A stretch of 64,000 bases of DNA. It comes from Udaeobacter sp963725505 (GTDB lineage: Bacteria; Verrucomicrobiota; Verrucomicrobiia; Chthoniobacterales; UBA10450). Numbering within the stretch: the first letter of the stretch is position 1; every line of letters begins with the position of its first letter. Positions 19,120 through 27,255 of the stretch are shown here, piece by piece. The stretch is from positions 124,001-188,000 of the forward strand of contig CAVRYN010000002.1 in the NCBI GenBank assembly GCA_963725505.1, read 5' to 3'. The translations under genes and the position numbers were made by a program. The notes beneath the pieces are model-generated. The model worked only from the letters and a program-made list of their open reading frames with translations, was not told the DNA's origin and did not search any database.

Positions 19120-19594
19120 CCACGGATTAAACGGATGGCACGGATGAGGACCGTCAGCGGTGCAGATCAGGAATGTCGTGTTCGCCGGGCGCTTGGGGAC
19201 GCAACACACGTTTCCAGTCCAGGCGCGCGTTCTTGAAATTTATGAGGAGCGCCAGATCCAAGCCTGTGATGTTCAGATAGCCGAGCATTTGCGCAACATG
19301 CGTCTCGGTAAAGCACGAAACCACCTTGGGATCGACGATCACGGCATCGTCAACAATCAGATCCGGAATGAGATTTCCGATCAATTCCCCGCGATAGTAG
19401 ACTGGAAATGATCTTTGGATCGAAACATCGTGTCCACGGCGCTTTAACTCGATGATCATGGCGCACTCATAGAGTTTCTCATCAAGTCCTGGCTTCAACT
19501 CGTTGAGTACTTCCATCGCAGCGCCGATGATTTTGCCACTCAATTCTTCGTGAATCATATTTCTTATCCGTGTTATCCGTTGAATCCGTGGTTG
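19118..19594. mobile_element. GxxExxY cassette 1: nuclease gene inside CACGGAT inverted repeats
   Basis: The left end 19118-19148 and the right end 19564-19594 are inverse complements at 27 of 31 positions. Each contains three spaced copies of an ACGGAT motif (AACCACGGATT, AACGGAT, CACGGAT). The nuclease gene fills the interior and starts just inside the right repeat. The cassette begins within the stop codon of prsK. No target duplication is visible. Confidence 0.75.
19154..19558 (-). CDS. GxxExxY protein (PD-(D/E)XK nuclease superfamily), copy 1
   Basis: 134-residue protein of the GxxExxY family (Pfam places it in PDDEXK_3). The naming motif is GLDEKLY. The putative catalytic pieces are that Glu, the PD of GNLIPDLIVDD and the DPK of AVIVDPK, a PD-(D/E)XK arrangement with Asp in the acidic position. 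Family function is not established; nuclease activity is predicted. It reads opposite to prsK and prsR, and its ATG lies about six bases inside the right inverted repeat, so part of that repeat may act as its leader. It is nearly identical to copy 3 at 22006-22410 (about ten substitutions), which implies recent duplication or homogenisation. Confidence 0.88.
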   Translation of the reverse strand: MIHEELSGKIIGAAMEVLNELKPGLDEKLYECAMIIELKRRGHDVSIQRSFPVYYRGELIGNLIPDLIVDDAVIVDPKVVSCFTETHVAQMLGYLNITGLDLALLINFKNARLDWKRVLRPQAPGEHDIPDLHR

Positions 19595-19643
19595 AACAGA
19601 ATAATCCGGACATTAGCGGTTGGGAATCTGTGGCTTTGGTTGG

Positions 19644-19745
19644 CCATGCCACAAAATCTTCTCAAGTCGCGACGATTTTGGGTTATAGCAGTGCGGGTCA
19701 TCCCAGTACGTCAATAGTCTCCTAAAACGGCAAACAACATGAAAC
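19644..19745 (+). repeat. Upstream copy of the prsR leader (direct repeat)
   Basis: This roughly 95-base stretch, from CTTCTCAAGTCGCGACGATT through AACAACATGAAAC, is repeated with a few changes at 20361-20460, where it forms the leader and first codons of prsR. Here the ATGAAAC opens only a 17-codon frame. The two copies bracket GxxExxY cassette 2. Confidence 0.8.
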
Positions 19746-19780
19746 CCAGAGCGGCAAAGCCGCAACCGAAGATAAAGACT

Positions 19781-20348
19781 AACCGCAGATGACACAGATG
19801 GCCGCAGATTGGGAAGATCGTCTGCGTTTATCCGCGCCATTTGTCGAGCAGAGGTTAGAGTTCGACGGCTATGAAAGACGAATATCCACAGCGCGAACTC
19901 AGCGCGGCGATCATCGGTGCCGCCATGAAAGTGCTGAACGGTCTGAGGCCGGGCCTCGACGAAAAGATTTACGAAAACTCGCTTGTGCTGGAACTGATTG
20001 CCCAAGGTCATCAGGTCGAGCAGCAGCGACGTTTCCCCGTCCATTATCGTGGTCATCTGGTCGGCACGTTGATCCCGGACATCCTCGTTGATGAAAAAGT
20101 GATCGTTGATCCGAAGGTCGTGGAAGCATTCGCCGATGACCACATTGCCCAGATGCTCGGTTATCTTGCGATCAGCGAGTTAGAGTTGGCGCTGCTTCTC
20201 AATTTTAAATTTGCCAAGCTTAGCTGGAAACGAGTCGTCCGCAGCCGTTCGGCCGATGAACCCTGAGGTAACACGGCGGATTGCGCTGATAAGCGCACGT
20301 GAAGTTGTCGCCTCAAAGTATCTGCGTTCATCTGCGTCATCTGCGGTT
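19781..20348. mobile_element. GxxExxY cassette 2: nuclease gene inside GCAGAT inverted repeats
   Basis: The left end 19781-19810 and the right end 20319-20348 are inverse complements at 26 of 30 positions, each with three GCAGAT-type motifs (AACCGCAGATGAC, CAGATG, CGCAGAT). The architecture is the same as cassettes 1 and 3, but the core motif differs and the enclosed protein is a diverged family member. Confidence 0.75.
19871..20266 (+). CDS. GxxExxY protein (PD-(D/E)XK nuclease superfamily), copy 2
   Basis: 131 residues. The GxxExxY motif is GLDEKIY. The catalytic-like residues are Glu in that motif, PD in GTLIPDILVDE, and DPK in VIVDPKVVEAF. It is clearly homologous to copies 1 and 3 but only moderately similar, with a charged N-terminus (MKDEYPQRELSAAIIGAAMK). 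It is oriented with prsK and prsR. It lies inside GCAGAT-type inverted repeats rather than CACGGAT-type, and the whole cassette sits between two copies of the prsR leader. A nuclease is predicted; its target or biological role is unknown. Confidence 0.87.
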   Translation: MKDEYPQRELSAAIIGAAMKVLNGLRPGLDEKIYENSLVLELIAQGHQVEQQRRFPVHYRGHLVGTLIPDILVDEKVIVDPKVVEAFADDHIAQMLGYLAISELELALLLNFKFAKLSWKRVVRSRSADEP

Positions 20349-20360
20349 CCATCACAAAAT

Positions 20361-20460
20361 GCCCGCGCGAAAAAATCCTCTCAAGTCGCGACGATTTTGT
20401 TAAGCAGTGCGGGTCATCCAGTACGTCAATAGTCTACTAAAACGCCAAACAACATGAAAC
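20361..20460 (+). promoter_or_regulatory. prsR leader (downstream copy of the direct repeat)
   Basis: This is the second copy of the stretch at 19644-19745; it includes the start codon of prsR (ATGAAAC). It holds a GTCGCGAC palindrome and GTACGTCAATAGTCT. The duplication means prsR keeps its own upstream sequence despite the inserted cassette. No exact -35/-10 could be fixed. Confidence 0.55.
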
Positions 20461-21833
20461 ACAAAGTGCTCATCGTCGATGACGACGAAGCGATCCGGAC
20501 TCAGATGAAATGGGCGTTGAACCAGGATTACGACATTGATTTCGCCGAAGACCGAACGGGAGCGCTCCAAGCCTTTAAGGCCAACGCCCCGGCGGTGACG
20601 TTGCTTGATCTGGGCCTGCCGCCACGCCCTAACGAATGCGATGAAGGCTTGGCCGCGCTGTCCGAAATACTCGCCGTCGATAGTACGGCTAAGGTCATCA
20701 TCGTCTCCGGGCAGGAGGAAAAACGCAATGCTATCGAGGCGGTTGGCGCGGGCGCTTACGATTTCTTGTGCAAGCCGGTGGAGATAGAGGAATTAAGGCT
20801 GCTCCTTCGGCGATGCATCCACGTGGTGGAACTCGAGAGAGAGTACCATCGGTTACAACAGAGCCAGCGATCCGATGTATTTGAAGACATGCTCGGCACC
20901 AGTCCACAAATGCAGGCAGTCTTTGCTTTCATTCGCAAGGTAGCCGGGACGAATGCCCCGGTGCTCTTGCTCGGAGACAGCGGCACCGGTAAAGAGATGG
21001 CGGCAGCGGCAATTCATCGTCGCAGCGCGCGCAAGGATGGCCCTTTTGTCGCGATTAACTGCAACGCCATTCCCGAAAACCTTCTGGAAAGTGAGCTCTT
21101 CGGCCATGAAAAGGGCGCTTTTACCGGTGCGCACATTCAGCGCAAAGGAATGATTGAAACGGCCAACGGCGGCACCTTGTTTCTGGATGAGATTGGCGAA
21201 CTTCCTCCCGCCATTCAGGTAACGCTTCTCCGTTTTCTTCAGGAACAGCGCCTGCAGCGGGTGGGCGGCAGACAGGAAATTCAAGTGGACACGCGGATTG
21301 TCGCCGCGACCAACGCCGATCTGAAACAGTTGATCGACAACGGGAAATTTCGGGAGGATTTATATTTTCGTCTTGCCGTTGTCACGATCCGGCTGCTGCC
21401 GCTTCGCGAACGAGGCGACGACATCGTCTTTCTGGCCCGCGAGTTTCTGCAAAGGTATTCCGCCCAGAACGGCCGGACAAAGCTGGTTTTCGCGCCTGAC
21501 GCGTTGCGCGCGATGACCCGTTATTCATGGCCAGGGAATGTGCGGGAACTTCAGAACCGCGTGAAACGGGGCGTCATCATGGCCGAGCGATCGCGAGTGA
21601 CTGCGAAAGATCTCGAGTTGGAACCGGATCAAGGTGTGGAATCCTCATCTGTAACCACTCTCAGAGAAGCACGCGAGCACGTCGAACGTGAAACGATTGA
21701 GCAAGCGCTCAAGAGAAATTCCGGTAAAATCACTTCCGCGGCTGCTGATCTGGGAATTAGCCGGCCGACTCTTTATGAATTAATGGAGAAGCTCGGCATT
21801 GGCAAAGAGCGCGCCAATACAAACACCAACTAG
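20454..21833 (+). CDS. prsR: PEP-CTERM-box response regulator PrsR (NtrC family)
   Basis: 459-residue sigma-54 activator. A receiver domain occupies residues 1-125 with phospho-acceptor Asp52 in TLLDLGLP and Lys107 in FLCKPVE. The AAA+ domain has Walker A LLLGDSGTGKE (174-180), the sigma-54 contact loop GAFTGA (221-226), Walker B TLFLDEIGEL and the arginine-finger region. The Fis-type helix-turn-helix at the C-terminus is KITSAAADLGISRPTLYELM. It should be phosphorylated by PrsK and drive GG-N10-GC promoters. Matching promoters and shared upstream boxes occur before the three VPDSG-CTERM genes here. It is separated from prsK by two GxxExxY cassettes although the pair is usually adjacent. Confidence 0.92.
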   Translation: MKHKVLIVDDDEAIRTQMKWALNQDYDIDFAEDRTGALQAFKANAPAVTLLDLGLPPRPNECDEGLAALSEILAVDSTAKVIIVSGQEEKRNAIEAVGAGAYDFLCKPVEIEELRLLLRRCIHVVELEREYHRLQQSQRSDVFEDMLGTSPQMQAVFAFIRKVAGTNAPVLLLGDSGTGKEMAAAAIHRRSARKDGPFVAINCNAIPENLLESELFGHEKGAFTGAHIQRKGMIETANGGTLFLDEIGELPPAIQVTLLRFLQEQRLQRVGGRQEIQVDTRIVAATNADLKQLIDNGKFREDLYFRLAVVTIRLLPLRERGDDIVFLAREFLQRYSAQNGRTKLVFAPDALRAMTRYSWPGNVRELQNRVKRGVIMAERSRVTAKDLELEPDQGVESSSVTTLREAREHVERETIEQALKRNSGKITSAAADLGISRPTLYELMEKLGIGKERANTNTN

Positions 21834-21916
21834 TGTTGTGTAACAGATGAATCTGAACGTTTCAGCGCAATCTTCCCAGCGCGGCTCCGCCGCAACCGAA
21901 GATCTAACCACGGATT

Positions 21917-21981
21917 TACCCCGTGGGATAGGCGAAGGCCGTTTCGCTTTGTGACTAACGATTGCATCATCCCACGGGGTA
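21917..21981. mobile_element. Nested hairpin element (TACCCCGTGGGAT ends)
   Basis: The ends TACCCCGTGGGAT and ATCCCACGGGGTA are perfect inverse complements of 13 bases around a non-coding centre of about 39 bases. It interrupts the left repeat of cassette 3 between GGATT and AACGGATGG. A close copy is at 34797-34862. Confidence 0.75.
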
Positions 21982-22005
21982 AACGGATGGCACGGATGAA
22001 GACAC

Positions 22006-22410
22006 TCACCGGCGTAGATCAGGCATATCGTGTTCGCCGGTCGCTTGCGGCCGTAGGACACGTTTCCAGTCCAGGCGGGCATTCTTGAAATTTATGAGAA
22101 GCCCCAGGTCCAAGCCTGTGATGTTTAGATAGCCGAGCATTTGCGCTACGTGCGTGTCGGTGAAGCACGAGACTACCTTGGGATCGACGATCATGGCATC
22201 ATCAACAATCAGGTCTGGAATGAGGTTTCCGATCAATTCCCCGCGATAGTAAACCGGAAATGATCTTTGGATCGAAAGATTGTGTCCTCGCCGCTTCAAC
22301 TCGATGACCATCGCGCGTTCATAGAGTTTCTCATCAAGTCCTGGCTTCAACTCGTTGAGTACTTCCATCGCCGTGCCGATGATTTTGCCGCTCAACTCTT
22401 CGTGCATCAT
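22006..22410 (-). CDS. GxxExxY protein (PD-(D/E)XK nuclease superfamily), copy 3
   Basis: 134 residues starting MMHEELSGKIIGTAMEV. GxxExxY is GLDEKLYE; PD and DPK occur in GNLIPDLIVDD and MIVDPK. The frame is open upstream for another 165 codons, but homology to copy 1 and the position of the inverted repeat fix the start at 22410. It differs from copy 1 at about ten residues spread along the protein. It lies between prsR and prsT, opposite to both. Family role unknown, nuclease predicted. Confidence 0.86.
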   Translation of the reverse strand: MMHEELSGKIIGTAMEVLNELKPGLDEKLYERAMVIELKRRGHNLSIQRSFPVYYRGELIGNLIPDLIVDDAMIVDPKVVSCFTDTHVAQMLGYLNITGLDLGLLINFKNARLDWKRVLRPQATGEHDMPDLRR

Positions 22411-22786
22411 ATTTTTTATCCGTGTTATCCGTTGAATCCGTGGTTGAACAGAAAAATCCGAACTTAGGTAGAGGGCGATCAAATGCGTGTCGATCGCCTG
22501 CCGCGCCGTCTGATTATGTTTCTGCTTTGGATGGACGAGCAATAGACTGAGATGTTTCGCTTCGCTCAACATGACAGAAAGAAATCGGCGCTGTCGCAGA
22601 ATCTTCTGACTCAGTGCACTAGTATTGTGCAACCGGTATGGCTTTACAATTGCCGCGAGGCCCAAAGAACCGCGGCCCGGAAGGTTGAGTTGGGTCGCAG
22701 GTCGCGAAGGACATGCTCCCTCCTCGCGCCTTGGCGGCGGGCTATTTTGAACCCAACGATCGTTAAACAACACTAAGATCGAAACC
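22411..22786. other. Intergenic region upstream of prsT
   Basis: It contains the right inverted repeat of cassette 3 (to 22445) and a partial GTCATCCTGAGCG-type repeat (TTTCGCTTCGCTCAACATGA near 22556). About 200 bases follow with no recognisable feature before prsT. A leftward 165-codon open extension across this stretch is not protein-like. Confidence 0.45.
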
Positions 22787-25700
22787 ATGCTCCATATGCA
22801 AACATCGAGACCTCCTTTAAGATCCGCCATTCTCACGGTTGTAGCAGCCTGTCTGGCGATTGCTTTGATGGGCGGGTGCACACCGGCGGCCAGGAGAGCT
22901 CGCACGTTGGAGCGCGCCGATCGCTACTTCAAAGCGGGTGATTATGACAAGGCCAGAACAGAATATTTGATCGTACTTCGGTTGGATCGCACGAACCGAA
23001 CTGCAATCAGGCAATTGGGTATTATCTGGCTCGAGGAAGGCGCACCGCTAAGAGCATTGCCATTTCTCAGCGCAGCACGAGACCTGGATCCGAATGATCT
23101 TAACATTCGGACGAAACTTGCCTCTGCCCGCCTTATGTTAGGAGGAGCTGAGCAAGCGAGAAAAGAAGCGTTGGCAATTTTGCAGCAGTCTCCGAGCGAA
23201 GGCCAAGCCCTGATCGTGCTCGGCGATTCCACCCTATCCAAGGAGCAAGCCGATGATACGGAAGAACAACTTCGGCAGATTAAACCGCCCGACAGCGCCA
23301 ACCTGCACCTGACGTTAGCGAATCTCGCTCTGCGAAAGGGCGATTTGTCAACCGCCGAGAACGAACTGCAGCGTGCACTCACCGCCGACCCGAAGTCGGC
23401 CATTGCTCATATGGCCATGGCAAACTTCCTGTTTTCACGAAAGGATATGGATCGCGCCGGGCAGGAATTCAAAACTGCCGCCGAACTCGCCCCGGCCCGA
23501 TCGCTTCAGCGCATGAAATATGCGGAATTTCAGGCCACTCGAGGGGCGCCAAACGATGCGCGGGCGACTCTGAAGGAAATTACGCGGCAGGCTCCTGATT
23601 ATTTGCCAGCATGGGTCCTTTTCGCTCAGCTGGCATTTAGCGAAAAGAAATACGACGAATCGATATCGCTGCTCGAGAATGTTATTAGCCGGGACCCTCA
23701 GAATATTGATGCCCGGACCCTGGAGGCTCAAGCGTTGTTGGCTAAAGGCCAGAGCAAGAAAGCCCTCCAAGTTATGGAAGCCTTGGACAAAACCTATCCC
23801 AACGCCCCCGGAATCGAGTACTATTTGGCGCTTGCTTATCTCCAAGACAACAATTCCTCTCAAGCAATTGCGGAATTGAAGAAAGCTGTCGCTCACAACC
23901 CGAACTATGTTGAGGCGATCCTGGTGCTGGCCAACCTTAACCTCCAAAACAACAAGCCACAGGACGTTATTGCGGCGATGGTCGAGTTATTGAAACAGCA
24001 ACCCAACTTGACCGCGGCCCAAGTTTTATTAGTGGACGCCTACCGCTCCGTGGGTCGCTTGGATGAGGCGATTGCAATCGTGCGCCAGCAGATCGCGGTC
24101 ACACCACAGAACGCCCAGGATTACTATCTTCTTGGCGTGATTTTGCGGCAACAGGGCAAGACCGACGAGGCCCGGCAAGCTTTTGAAAGAACTCTCCAGC
24201 TCGCTCCCGATAAGCTTCCCCCGGTCGAGCAGCTTGTTGGCTTGGACATTGAAAGTAACGATTTTAAAAGCGCCATGCAGCGCGTGCAGTCGGCGCTTCA
24301 GAAAACTCCGAACTCGGCGCCTTTGTATGTAGTCGAATCAAAGGTTTACGTCGCTCAACGAGAATGGGATCAAGCGGAAGCCGCGCTTTTAAAGGCGCTG
24401 ACCCTCGATCCGAATTTTTCGCCCGCCTACGACTTGTTGATTTCCACTTACATTGCGGCCAACAAGCTTCCTCAAGCACTTAACCAGATCCAGACATCCC
24501 TTGCCAAACGGCCGGACAATCCACAGCTCTTAATGACGCTTGGAGAAATTTACGAGAAGCAAAAGGATCCACTTAAGGCACGCGATGCCTACGAGAAGCT
24601 TTTGACTAAGAATCCGGAGTTTGTCCCGGCGTTAAACAATCTCGCTTACATTTATGCGGAAAAGTTGAATGACGTGGACAAGGCATACAAATTGGCTCGA
24701 AAGGCGCGTGAGCTGCGATCCGACGCGAGCATCGCCGATACTTTGGGTTGGGTCCTTTACAAAAAGGGGGATTATCAACAGGCCCAGACATTACTCCAGG
24801 AAAGTGCCGGCAAGTTGCCCCAGAATTCCGACGTCCAGTTTCATCTCGGTATGGCCAGTTATATGATGTGCCAGGCAGACACAGCGCGCGCCGCTTTCCA
24901 GCAAGCACTGAAGGGGACCGCAAATTTCGAAGGCAAAGAAGAGGCGCAACGCCGTCTTAGTCTGCTTGACGCGCTGGACTCGGCGACACTTTCCAGTGAG
25001 CAGCTCGAGTCAATGCTCAAGCAGCAACCCAATGACCCATTAGCGCGACTCCGTCTGGCGGAGTCCTACGAAAAAGAGAAGGCGTTCGCGAAAGCGGCGG
25101 CCGAGTACGAGAGCGCGCTGAAGATCAATCCGAAGCTGCTTTCCCCGCTCATAAAACTCGCTCAGCTCAATGCCGGTCCGTTACAGAACAACGAGAAGGC
25201 GTTCGAATTCGCGAAGAAAGCGCGAGAGCTCGCGCCTTATGATCCCAAGGTCGTCGGCATTCTCGGACACGTCGCCTACGTTCTCGGACACGCCGCCTAC
25301 CATGCCGGTAATTTTACATGGGCCTATAGTCTTCTCCAGGAAAGCGCACGACAGCTTCCCGATGACCCGACGGTTTTGCACGATTGCGGCTGGGCTGCAT
25401 ACAGCCTGGGAAAAGTAAGTGAAGCCCGCGAGTTAATGGAACGCACCTTAAAAGTGGCGCCGGCTCCGGAGATTTCTGGAGATGCGCAATCGTTTTTGCG
25501 CATGACAGCGCTGGATAGAAATCCAAAAGAAGCTGTGACCCTTGAGCCCGAGATCCAGAAACTTCTCAAAGCGGACCCGAACTACGTCCCAGCGTTGGCA
25601 GTTCGCGCTGGCAATGAGGAACAACGAGGTGACTTCAAAAAGGCCATTGGCACTTATAGTGAAATCTTGCAGCGCTTCCCTGATTTTGCGCCAGCGCAAA

Positions 25701-26047
25701 AGCATTTAGCGGTCTTGTATTTGGAAGATCCCGCTACCTTGGATAAAGCCTACGATTTCGCTGTCAAAGCACGGATAGCTCTGCCGGATGATCCAGAAGT
25801 GGCACGAACACTTGGCCAAATTAACTTTCAAAAAAAGGAATACGGCCGTGCTCTTCAATTGTTGCAAGAAAGCGGCCGCAAGAATCCGTTGGACGCGGCG
25901 GGCCTCTACTACCTGGGCGTGTCTCATTTGGAGCTTAAGCAAAAACCCGAAGCCACACAGGACCTGGAACGCGCGTTGGCAGCTGGGCTTCAGGAGCCGT
26001 TTGCTTCGGAGGCCAGGCGGTTGCTCGCTGAAGCAAAAACTCAATGA
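22787..26047 (+). CDS. prsT: PEP-CTERM system TPR-repeat lipoprotein PrsT
   Basis: 1086 residues. A signal peptide ends at lipobox LMGGC, giving a lipid-anchored periplasmic protein. Almost all the remainder is tetratricopeptide repeats; recognisable 34-residue units include RADRYFKAGDYDKARTEY, YYLLGVILRQQGKTDEARQA and YYLGVSHLELKQKPEATQDL, with roughly 20 or more in total. PrsT proteins accompany exosortase loci and are thought to scaffold polymer or protein export; the length here is above the common 900-930 residues, consistent with extra repeats. The start is ATG 22787, with ATG 22796 as an alternative. It stands alone, followed by a repeat array. Confidence 0.85.
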   Translation: MLHMQTSRPPLRSAILTVVAACLAIALMGGCTPAARRARTLERADRYFKAGDYDKARTEYLIVLRLDRTNRTAIRQLGIIWLEEGAPLRALPFLSAARDLDPNDLNIRTKLASARLMLGGAEQARKEALAILQQSPSEGQALIVLGDSTLSKEQADDTEEQLRQIKPPDSANLHLTLANLALRKGDLSTAENELQRALTADPKSAIAHMAMANFLFSRKDMDRAGQEFKTAAELAPARSLQRMKYAEFQATRGAPNDARATLKEITRQAPDYLPAWVLFAQLAFSEKKYDESISLLENVISRDPQNIDARTLEAQALLAKGQSKKALQVMEALDKTYPNAPGIEYYLALAYLQDNNSSQAIAELKKAVAHNPNYVEAILVLANLNLQNNKPQDVIAAMVELLKQQPNLTAAQVLLVDAYRSVGRLDEAIAIVRQQIAVTPQNAQDYYLLGVILRQQGKTDEARQAFERTLQLAPDKLPPVEQLVGLDIESNDFKSAMQRVQSALQKTPNSAPLYVVESKVYVAQREWDQAEAALLKALTLDPNFSPAYDLLISTYIAANKLPQALNQIQTSLAKRPDNPQLLMTLGEIYEKQKDPLKARDAYEKLLTKNPEFVPALNNLAYIYAEKLNDVDKAYKLARKARELRSDASIADTLGWVLYKKGDYQQAQTLLQESAGKLPQNSDVQFHLGMASYMMCQADTARAAFQQALKGTANFEGKEEAQRRLSLLDALDSATLSSEQLESMLKQQPNDPLARLRLAESYEKEKAFAKAAAEYESALKINPKLLSPLIKLAQLNAGPLQNNEKAFEFAKKARELAPYDPKVVGILGHVAYVLGHAAYHAGNFTWAYSLLQESARQLPDDPTVLHDCGWAAYSLGKVSEARELMERTLKVAPAPEISGDAQSFLRMTALDRNPKEAVTLEPEIQKLLKADPNYVPALAVRAGNEEQRGDFKKAIGTYSEILQRFPDFAPAQKHLAVLYLEDPATLDKAYDFAVKARIALPDDPEVARTLGQINFQKKEYGRALQLLQESGRKNPLDAAGLYYLGVSHLELKQKPEATQDLERALAAGLQEPFASEARRLLAEAKTQ

Positions 26048-26058
26048 TGATAAGGACG

Positions 26059-26824
26059 ACCACGGATTACACGGATGGGTACGGATAAAGAGAAGACGAA
26101 GGGAGGCTTTTTGTCTTCTGGTTTTTCCTATCCGTGAAATCCGTGTCATCCGTGGTTGATTTCCTTTCTTCATTTCCCCGTTCACCGTGACGCGCATCAC
26201 GCGGAACGCGTTTGAATACGTGGCGCGAGTTTCTCGTTTGGGCCGCGCTGATAAGGACGACCACGGATTACACGGATGGGTACGGATAAAGGAAGACCAA
26301 GGGAGGGTTTTTGTCTGGTTTTTCCGTATGTGGCGTGGAAAAGCATTATCTCATGGGGTGAATTTGGGCCTCGCTGATAAGGACGACCACGGATTACACG
26401 GATGGGGTACGGATAAAGAGAAGACGAAGGGAGGGTTTTTGTTTCTGGTTTTTCCTATCCGTGAAATCCGTGTCATCCGTGGTTGATTTCCTTTGGGCCG
26501 CGCTGATAAGGACGACCACGGATTACACGGATGGGTACGGATAAAGAGAAGACCAAGGGAGGGTTTTTGTCTGGTTTTTCCTATCCGTGAAATCCGTGTC
26601 ATCCGTGGTTGATTTCCTTTCTTCATTTTCCCTCATTCACCACGGCGCGCATTTTCTTTACGTCGCCGAACGCGTTGGAATACCTGGTCACCAGTCTTTT
26701 CATTTGGGCCTCGCTGATAAGGACGACCACGGATTACACGGATGGGTACGGATAAAGAGAAGACGAAGGGAGGGTTTTTGTTTTCTGGTTTTTCCTATCT
26801 GTGAAATCCGTGTCATCCGTGGTT
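26059..26824. repeat. Array of five CACGGAT inverted-repeat units without a gene
   Basis: Units at 26059-26157, 26260-26325 (right end lost), 26386-26484, 26515-26610 and 26726-26824. Each opens with ACCACGGATTACACGGAT and closes with CCGTGTCATCCGTGGTT, the same terminal motif plan as GxxExxY cassettes 1 and 3, around about 40 non-coding bases. Each is preceded by a CGCTGATAAGGACG-like flank. Confidence 0.85.
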
Positions 26825-27178
26825 GATTTCCTTTCTTCATGACCCACGTGCACGTCGAACATGCCTGGAGTGCCGCGTTTGGCCGGATATCCGGGGAAGA
26901 ACGACGAAATAAAGGCGAAGACCGCCGCCTTTCCTTACGTTGAATCGTAACTCTTTAGGTAGTAACCATTTATAACCATAGAGATGGGGTTATGCGCCTG
27001 TGGACGTCGGTATTCTTTACAAATTTATCATAGCTGCTTGAACCGCAGAAGATTAAAGTTAATTATTTTAAATGTTTCATATACAATGACTTACGATAAA
27101 ACGTCGACCGCAAATAAACTCCATGGCATGGAAGTAGCTCTCTAAAGGCAAACTTAATTGGCATCAGACGTGCTCAGA
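26825..27178 (+). promoter_or_regulatory. AT-rich region holding the promoter of VPDSG-CTERM copy 1
   Basis: Non-coding and markedly AT-rich from 26940. It contains a possible activator box at 27005-27021 (CGTCGGTATTCTTTACA, 12 of 17 matches to the boxes before copies 2 and 3) and a sigma-54-type promoter at 27158-27174. Confidence 0.6.
27158..27174 (+). promoter_or_regulatory. Sigma-54-type promoter of VPDSG-CTERM copy 1
   Basis: TTGGCATCAGACGTGCT has GG and GC dinucleotides ten bases apart, as in -24/-12 promoters. The identical core TGGCATCAGACGTGCT stands before copies 2 and 3. It lies about 83 bases from the ATG. Confidence 0.65.
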
Positions 27179-27250
27179 AAAACGAGATTTTTTCGAAACT
27201 CCACACCAAAAAATCCGAAGAACATAGGGGCGCACACTTTAATTTAGCGA
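27179..27250 (+). promoter_or_regulatory. 5' leader with hairpin, shared with the 48.4-kb gene
   Basis: The block from AAAACGAGATTTTTTCGAAA to GCGCACACTTTAATTTAG is nearly identical to 48413-48485 (minus strand) and partly to 54210-54252. In the 48.4-kb copy GATTTTTTCG and CGAAAAATC can pair across a 12-base loop. It starts where transcription from the 27158 promoter should begin. Confidence 0.55.
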
Positions 27251-27255
27251 AAACA

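Larger units (their letters stand above)
21906..22445. mobile_element. GxxExxY cassette 3, with a nested hairpin in its left repeat
   Basis: The right end (22414-22445) and the left end (21906-21916 plus 21982-22001) form the same CACGGAT inverted repeat as cassette 1, but the left repeat is split by a 65-base hairpin element (21917-21981). Cassette 1 supplies the unsplit comparison. Confidence 0.72.

Noticed and set aside
22411..22905. N-terminal extension of GxxExxY copy 3 (frame open to 22905)
   Set aside because: The extension crosses the inverted repeat and a dispersed repeat and has no similarity to copy 1; homology fixes the start at 22410.
26059..26824. CRISPR-like array of repeats
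   Set aside because: Units are inverted repeats about 97 bases long at irregular distance, without equal-length unique spacers, and there are no cas genes.
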